A stretch of DNA of 64,000 bases. Source: Moesziomyces globuligerus. Its lineage: Eukaryota; Basidiomycota; Ustilaginomycetes; Ustilaginales; Ustilaginaceae. Shown here in pieces: positions 59,048 through 64,000 of the stretch (positions are counted from its first letter, which is position 1; each line of letters opens with the position of its first letter). A program made the position numbers and the translations under genes. The notes under the pieces were generated by a model that worked only from the letters and a program-made list of their open reading frames with translations, made no database searches and was not told the origin of the DNA. The DNA lies in the NCBI GenBank assembly GCA_030849465.1, contig JARVLF010000012.1, positions 124,001 through 188,000 of the forward strand. The letters are read 5' to 3'.

Positions 59048-61851
59048 TATGCTGTAGCCAATCGATGCCGCGTTTTGATCGTTCGAAGCAGATGTTCGAC
59101 AACTTCGGCCAGGAAGTTGGAACCATTATCGCTTAGAATCTCTTTGGGTGCCCCAAAGTTGAGTACGATCTCTTCGTAGATGAAGTCGGCAACCCTCCAG
59201 GCTTTTGCATCTGGTAGAGCCTTTGCAATAGGCCAGCCTGTTGCATAGTCGATTGCTGTTAGAATCCATTGGTTACCGCTAGATGTCTTCGGTAGCTGAC
59301 CAATGAAATCGATCCCCCACCTTTCGAAAGGTTGGATAGTCGAACTTGCCATGACTTGTGCGAGTTCTCGATCTTGGTTCGATCGTGATCCTTGCGATAC
59401 TTGGCACTCGACACATGTCTTACAGAACCTCGATAGGTCTGCCTGCATGTGTGGCCAGTATGCCCTGGTTCGAACCAGACCTAGCAGACCTGCTGCTCCT
59501 AGATGGCCATACGATCGATGCATCTTGTCCAAAAAGTGAGATCTATGCATGGGCTCCAGGTAAGGTGCTTGTTCGCCATCTTCGAGAATCCGCACTAACT
59601 GATCATCTGCGTCGAGCCTCCAGTGACCTGCTTCTTCGAGCACCAGTGACCTTTCTAGGCCATCAGGGACGTCTCCCTGCCTTAGATAAGTCTTGATGAG
59701 GTCTAGATGATTCGGTTCCTCCGTTAGAGAGCCCAAGAAATCCGATCGACGGGAAATTGCATCTGCAACTGTGTTCTCTTCCCCTGCTCGATACTTGATA
59801 TCCAGGTCGTACTCCCCGAATTCCGCAATCCATCTTTCTAACCTCTTCGAGGCAATCTTGGTCCTCGGTATCTGGGCTAGACTTTGATGATCAGTCAGAA
59901 TGGTAATCTTGCAACCATTCAAGATGTAGTGTCTCCAGGTTCGAAGGGCATGTCGAATGGCCAACAGCTCCTTTTCATGAACTGGATACTTGAGCTCTGC
60001 TTCAGACATCTTTCTTCCATCGAAGGCAACAGGATGCATCTTGCCAGTAGATCGATCCTCCTGTAGCAGCACACAACCAATAGCCCAGTCTGATGCATCT
60101 GTCTCGATGGTGTACTTCGAGGCAGGGTCAGGCTGTCTAAGGATCGGTTCTGAACAGAGTAGGCCTTTGATCTTTCTAAAGGCTAGATCTGCTTGATCGT
60201 TCCAGACGACCGGCACTTTCCTACTGTTCTTCGAGGAGATATCTAAGCCGCTCCCTTTGTTGACCTTGAGTAGATCGAAGAGTGGTGCTGTGATCGAAGC
60301 AAAGCCCCTGGCATATCTTCGATAGTACGAGCACAACCCTAAGAACGATCTCAGGTCGTGGATGGAAGATGGTCGAGGCCATTCTCGAATCAGCTTGACC
60401 TTATCTTCTAGGGGCTTGATTGTCCCTTGCCCAACTAGATGACCGCAAAACTCGATCGACTTGGCACCAAAGGTACACTTAGAGGGTTTTGCAAAGAGTC
60501 GATGCTCTTGAAGAACCGCCAGGATTCTTTGAACATGTTCTCGATGCTCCTCTAGCGTTTTTGAGTAGATCAAGATGTCATCTAAGTAGACAATGACAAA
60601 TTTGTCTAGAAAAGGTCGAAGTACTCGGTTGACGAGGGTTTGGAAAACCGAAGGGGCATTCTTGAGACCAAAAGGCATCACCAAGAATTCGAACTTCCCA
60701 ATTCGAGTATTGAAGGCTGTCTTTGAGACATCTTCCTTGTTGAGTCTAATCTGCCAGTAACCTGAGGTTAGATCAATTTTCGAGAACCATTGAGCTTGAC
60801 CGAGTTGATCGAGGCATTGCTGGATGATGGGTAGAGGGTACCCATTGGTTGCAGTGATTGCATTCAGTGCTCGATAGTCGATGCACATGCGCCAACCTCC
60901 ATCCTTCTTGGGCACAAAGATTACAGGAAACCCCCATGGGCTCGAGCTTTCTCGGATCATTCCTCGATCTAAGAGGGCTTGTACCTGCTCTTCTTGCTCT
61001 CGAAGCTGACTTGTGGTCAGATTATATGCTCGAATGTTCTTTGGTCCTTCCTCTCCTGTGCAGATGATGCTATCTTGAAGTTGTCGAAGCATCGGAATAG
61101 ACTCGATCCTCTCATCCTCTGGTATGTCTGTTCGAAAGACATTCCCATACTTCTTGAGGATTGATTTGATCTTCGAGTCTTCAACCTTGGCTGTATAGCC
61201 ATCAAGATTGACCTCGAGATCCTCTCGCACCACTAGAAGGAAGCAGTGACTCTCCTTCTTCATGATCGAGTTCATCTCCTTATGATCAAGGAGATCTAGG
61301 GGCCGATCCATGTTGTCTATGCTGTCCAACAGCAAAACACGATCTGATCGTCTGCCCATTAGAGCCTGCTTGATGGTTCCATCCTCGAATCGAAAGCTGA
61401 CTATGTTTGTCTCGAAATCAAGGTTGACTTGATTTGCTCTAAGCCACTCGATACCTAAGATCAAGTCATGGTGTGGCATCCGCAGCACCAATGCTTTCGT
61501 TGGGTATTCGAAGCCATCTAGCTCCATTCTAAGCTGTACGGTTCCTTCGACTTGAAGACCTGAACCATCTGCCAGCTTTACCTGTGATTGTGGACCTTCA
61601 GCTTCTACTTGAAGCGGGATTGTGTCCACCAAAGATCTTGATACAAAGGTTCGAGACGCACCAGTGTCAATCAGAGCCTTGAAGGAGCGACCTTCGACTC
61701 TGACCTGTAGTTCGATCAAGCAAAAATCTCCAGGATTTTCTTGATTTGCTACAACATTGAGGTGTCGAACCCTTCGAACCAAATCTTGTTCGATCGATGT
61801 TGATGTTCTGTTGTCAAGGGCAGCGCTTTGATCGAGAGCTCCCTGACTCAC
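59043..61851 (-). pseudogene. Outer pol, 5' part (PR-RT-RNaseH-IN up to the break)
   Basis: Open from the end of gag to the insertion point. It has protease ALIDTGASRTF, RT with DYRALN, MPFGLKNAP and YLDD (about 60575-60590), RNase H TDASDWAIG, and the integrase finger (HRSHFLDKMHRSYGH to CKTCVECQ). The first two acidic residues of the core follow (WGIDFIGQL and DNGSNF). It then runs into inner LTR sequence and stops after a dozen foreign residues. There is no ATG at the gag/pol junction. The frame is -1 relative to gag and is open across the slippery site at 61866-61872. Protease and RT could still be made; integrase cannot. Confidence 0.93.
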
Positions 61852-62906
61852 ACTCGATCCTGACCATTTCCCAACTGCGCAGGTGTTTCTTCGATCAAGG
61901 TCAATCGACGCCCTTGTGGAACTGTGATGACACAGTCAGAGGATCGATGTCCTGCCTGACCACATTTGAAGCATAGATTATTCCGCTTGCAGCGCTTCAT
62001 GAATTCGAGCTTGGCCTGGTTGCCTTGATTTGCTCGACCTTGGTTCGATTTACCTTGGGCAGGGGAAGACATCTGAACCCTGGGCTGGTTTTGAAACGAC
62101 CTCGAAGCTCTCTCGACTGCCTGATCATCGAGAAACCGGCTGTAGATCTTATCGGCAAATCGAGCAAGTGCCCTTAGAGTGGTAGGCTCGTCAGGTACGA
62201 GGCTAAGTCGGTTCAGAACTTCCCTGTTCAGACCTTTCCTGAACTTCTCGACCCTTAGAGATTCGGGGATAGGGGGATCAATGCGTTCGGCAAACTTAGA
62301 GAACTCGATGAGATACTCCCCCACCGGTCTCTTGCCTTGGACACAATTATCGTAGTCTCGTCGGCGCTTGTGGACCGCATTGATATCCTCGAACTCCGTT
62401 CTAATCCAGTTGATGAACTGATCGAAGGTCAGTTTCTGGAATAGATTGGTCTCGGTTCCAGGGCTTGCGGTATCATCGAAGGTTTGTTCCAGCTTAGAAC
62501 GTTCGATGGCCCAAGCTTCTTTGGCTGAACCAGTCAAGCTGTTGGCAGCATAGAGGATCTTCTCGAGTTCTGTGGGCAGTGCACCCTGTATCTCGAGGAG
62601 ACTAACGCAGTCTCTAACTTGCATGATCCACATTCGAACTGCGTTGTCCTCTACCGTTCCATCGAAGAACGCAGGTCGAGTACTGACCAGTCTGTTCCCA
62701 GCTTGATTGGGTTGAGCGGTAGATCGAAGCTCCCTGACTTGGGTAGACAGCTCTATGACCATCTGTCGAAGGAACTCAATCTCGCTCCCATCCCTCGATG
62801 GATCACCTTCGCCTTGGGTGGCCATCGATGCGGCTACTCTAGCGCTACGACGCTCTGTTGTGGGCACCGAGTTCACGGTGTTGTTGCTTGTCTGGTTGTT
62901 TGACAT
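61848..62906 (-). CDS. Outer element Gag
   Basis: 352 aa. A Ty3/Gypsy gag domain covers about 75-245 (FFDGTVEDNAVRMWIMQV at its start, then GEYLIEFSKFAERI), followed by a basic Gln/Asn-rich linker and one CCHC knuckle CFKCGQAGHRSSDC near the C-terminus. ATG 62906 lies 53 bases inside the right LTR, with no other upstream start. It ends TGA at 61848-61850, a few codons after the heptamer GGGAAAT. Confidence 0.93.
   Translation of the reverse strand: MSNNQTSNNTVNSVPTTERRSARVAASMATQGEGDPSRDGSEIEFLRQMVIELSTQVRELRSTAQPNQAGNRLVSTRPAFFDGTVEDNAVRMWIMQVRDCVSLLEIQGALPTELEKILYAANSLTGSAKEAWAIERSKLEQTFDDTASPGTETNLFQKLTFDQFINWIRTEFEDINAVHKRRRDYDNCVQGKRPVGEYLIEFSKFAERIDPPIPESLRVEKFRKGLNREVLNRLSLVPDEPTTLRALARFADKIYSRFLDDQAVERASRSFQNQPRVQMSSPAQGKSNQGRANQGNQAKLEFMKRCKRNNLCFKCGQAGHRSSDCVITVPQGRRLTLIEETPAQLGNGQDRV
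61866..61872 (-). promoter_or_regulatory. Putative -1 ribosomal frameshift site, outer gag/pol
   Basis: Minus strand G GGA AAT in gag phase, the X XXY YYZ heptamer, 15 bases before the gag stop codon. Slipping back one base enters the pol frame without a stop. No hairpin lies in the usual 5-9 base window; a modest one (GGGAGC pairing with GCT-CCC) starts 22 bases on. Confidence 0.65.
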
Positions 62907-62944
62907 CTTGTAGAGTGTTTACTTTTCTATGATGTATCGAGATT

Positions 62945-62957
62945 GCAGAAGCTACCA
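62945..62957 (-). other. Candidate primer-binding site of the outer element
   Basis: Minus strand TGGTAGCTTCTGC, two bases inside the 5' LTR. TGGTAGC is what a tRNA ending GCTACCA (initiator Met type) would prime. The full tRNA cannot be checked here. Confidence 0.5.
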
Positions 62958-62959
62958 AG

Positions 62960-63057
62960 TGTTGTCGAGCACGCGTCGAGTCAGCCGGGGCAAGGGGATG
63001 GTAGTTGAATTACAAGGGGACGCGCGTCGAGCGCGTCTAGAAATGAGTCATAATACA
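62960..63057 (-). repeat. 5' LTR of the outer element (98 bp)
   Basis: Identical to 48061-48158. For gag-pol this is the upstream copy. No TATA box is obvious; the sequence TGTATTATGA opens it on the minus strand. Confidence 0.93.
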
Positions 63058-63061
63058 GTTG
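63058..63061. repeat. Target-site duplication of the outer element (right)
   Basis: GTTG, matching 48057-48060. Confidence 0.6.
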
Positions 63062-63241
63062 TGGCGCGCGCGTCGGTAAAGGGGCCGTGGAGACAAAGCG
63101 GCGCAACTCGTCATTGACCAGCAACTCGCAATACCGATAGATGATGAACTTGGCGATCATCTTCCAGAACTGCCAATTGCCACTGAAGGAGTAGAGAGGC
63201 GGACTGGAGGGGATGTCGCCGACGGTGATTGTCGTTCCCAT
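63059..63241 (-). pseudogene. Possible host coding segment cut by the outer element
   Basis: From ATG 63241 a 61-codon stretch has protein-like, aromatic-rich composition (FSGNWQFWKMIAKFIIYRY, ELLVNDELRRFV), unlike chance frames here. It then runs into the LTR. In the empty site the frame would stay open into the left flank and stop at about 47971, some 28 codons further. I do not recognise the protein, and the segment may be one exon of a gene or a gene relic. Confidence 0.3.
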
Positions 63242-63626
63242 TCGATGCCCGCGCAGAGTGCTCGATGCGATCGCTAGTACACATTGGTGACGGCAATCCA
63301 GGGCTTAGGGCCTCACACTCAGCGCGCCTTGGTTGGCGTCGGCCCCGTCGCTCTAACACACCCAGCCACGCAGCGAGGGAGGGAGCAGCGTCATTCTGTT
63401 TGGACAGGCTACAGTTGAATGCTGGAGAGAGGGTGGCAGCTGGGCCTTCGCTGCGTTGCACTCTGTTCGGGACATACTGCACTTGGAACCGTGGACGAAA
63501 GATTGCGTTGTGCTTGGGTACTCTACACTATGTACACGTCCGCTCGCTGAGCGGATCCGATCTGACTATATACAAGATCTATTTACAGCCCTGTGGCGGA
63601 TGTAGCCATGTGGCGGGGGGGAGGAC
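63242..63626. other. Intergenic region, right flank
   Basis: About 385 host bases between the interrupted ORF and the last gene. No feature is recognised. Confidence 0.35.
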
Positions 63627-64000
63627 TTACTTGGACGAAGCTGCGGACTTGAGTCTCCTGAGCAGGTCGTCGTCGTCGTTGGTTTCGGGGTGGAAGGTGA
63701 GTTTGCCGTCCTTGAAGAGGGTGACGGTGTCGACGGTGGGTTCGTCGTCCTTGGCCGTGGGGAGCTGGGTCGACTTGGACTTGGCTTCCTTGTCGGTGGA
63801 GGGGTCGGAGCGCCAGTTGCCACCGATGCTGGCGACGACAAAGCCGGGGACCATGGCGAGGATGCTCTGGTGGCGGATGTTGGCCGACTTGAGCTGGTGA
63901 GCGCGCGACTCGTAGATCCTGGGCGTTGCGCGGATCCTGCCGCTGCGGATGCCGCGGAACGAGTTGAGCTGCTCGCCCACCTCGCCGACGGCGGGAAGCC
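63627..64000 (-). CDS. 3' end of an unidentified gene (runs off the window)
   Basis: The frame is open from base 64000 to the stop at 63627, giving the last 124 or so residues; no start is visible inside the window that can be defended. The first half is basic (FRGIRSGRIRATPRIYESRA) followed by a short hydrophobic stretch ILAMVPGFVVASIG. The last 60 residues are polar and acidic, ending LLRRLKSAASSK. I do not recognise the family. A membrane- or organelle-associated protein is possible from the Arg-rich/hydrophobic pattern. Confidence 0.6.
   Translation of the reverse strand, partial: LPAVGEVGEQLNSFRGIRSGRIRATPRIYESRAHQLKSANIRHQSILAMVPGFVVASIGGNWRSDPSTDKEAKSKSTQLPTAKDDEPTVDTVTLFKDGKLTFHPETNDDDDLLRRLKSAASSK

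Larger units (their letters stand above)
48061..63057 (-). mobile_element. Outer LTR retrotransposon, Ty3/Gypsy type, interrupted by a second element
   Basis: Identical 98-bp LTRs (48061-48158, 62960-63057; TG...CA) flank gag and pol on the minus strand, with a candidate PBS next to the right LTR and a polypurine tract next to the left one. The four-base repeat GTTG at 48057-48060 and 63058-63061 is a probable target duplication. Subtracting the inserted element and its duplication (9176 bases) leaves about 5.8 kb. Pol order PR-RT-RNaseH-IN fits Ty3/Gypsy; there is no chromodomain. Base composition is visibly lower in GC than host DNA (two 60-base lines counted inside: 31 and 23 G+C; one host line in lipin: 35). 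An extra plus-strand ORF lies at its 3' end. Confidence 0.93.

Noticed and set aside
48061..63057. High density of the tetramer TCGA in the outer element
   Set aside because: TCGA is also frequent in host genes of this window, so by eye the excess is not specific. Only a counted comparison with shuffled codons would settle it.
1..64000. tRNA, rRNA or other structural RNA genes
   Set aside because: I looked in every intergenic gap for B-box-like GGTTCRANYCC and its complement and saw no cloverleaf. A covariance-model scan would be decisive.

Overview
This is a piece of a nuclear chromosome from a basidiomycete fungus, most likely a smut (Ustilaginomycetes, Ustilago/Sporisorium/Pseudozyma type). 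The case rests on compact GC-rich genes with few or no introns, short introns (66-99 nt) with GTRAGT donors and CTGAC/CTNAC-type branch points, and fungal protein families: septin, Kex1-like carboxypeptidase, PalI/Sur7, Pkr1 and a chromodomain Ty3/Gypsy element. The species call is inference.

Positions 1-48056 are ordinary host chromosome with single genes on both strands: a Cdc11-type septin, Fap7, a nitronate monooxygenase, a full-length ABCA-type transporter, a nitrilase-family enzyme with an in-frame intron, an unrecognised gene, a Naa38-like Sm protein, a Rog1-type lipase, a low-complexity protein, a 3.2-kb gene-poor stretch, an LYR-motif protein, Pkr1, dynein light intermediate chain, PP1 inhibitor-2, a possible HAPSTR1-like protein, lipin (Pah1), a second nitrilase-family enzyme, a Kex1-like carboxypeptidase, a Myb protein, mitochondrial ribosomal protein uS7m, a PalI/Sur7 protein and Gpi13. 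Most are housekeeping genes and no operon-like cluster is evident.

Positions 48061-63057 are a nest of two LTR retrotransposons. The outer one (about 5.8 kb once the insert is subtracted) has 98-bp LTRs and runs on the minus strand. It has gag and pol with a canonical -1 slippery heptamer just before the gag stop. The inner one (49872-59042, 9171 bp, 940-bp LTRs differing at one base, 5-bp duplication GGTGG) is a chromovirus on the plus strand. It sits inside the outer integrase, and its own gag and pol overlap at TAATG.

Two features of the nest stand out. Each element carries, next to its 3' LTR and antisense to gag-pol, an extra ORF with six cysteines in the geometry C-x2-C-x6-C-xn-C-x2-C-x6/7-C, which resembles the fungal Zn(II)2Cys6 domain. 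The inner element also carries 18 copies of a rigid 27-bp inverted repeat (10-bp arms, 7-bp variable spacer) in clusters of two or three, mostly phased at exactly 39 bp. They lie in the LTRs, inside pol and in the 3' non-coding part. A working hypothesis is that the element encodes a DNA-binding regulator of its own sites.

Positions 63058-64000 return to host sequence. They hold a short ORF apparently cut by the outer element and the 3' end of an unidentified gene running off the window.
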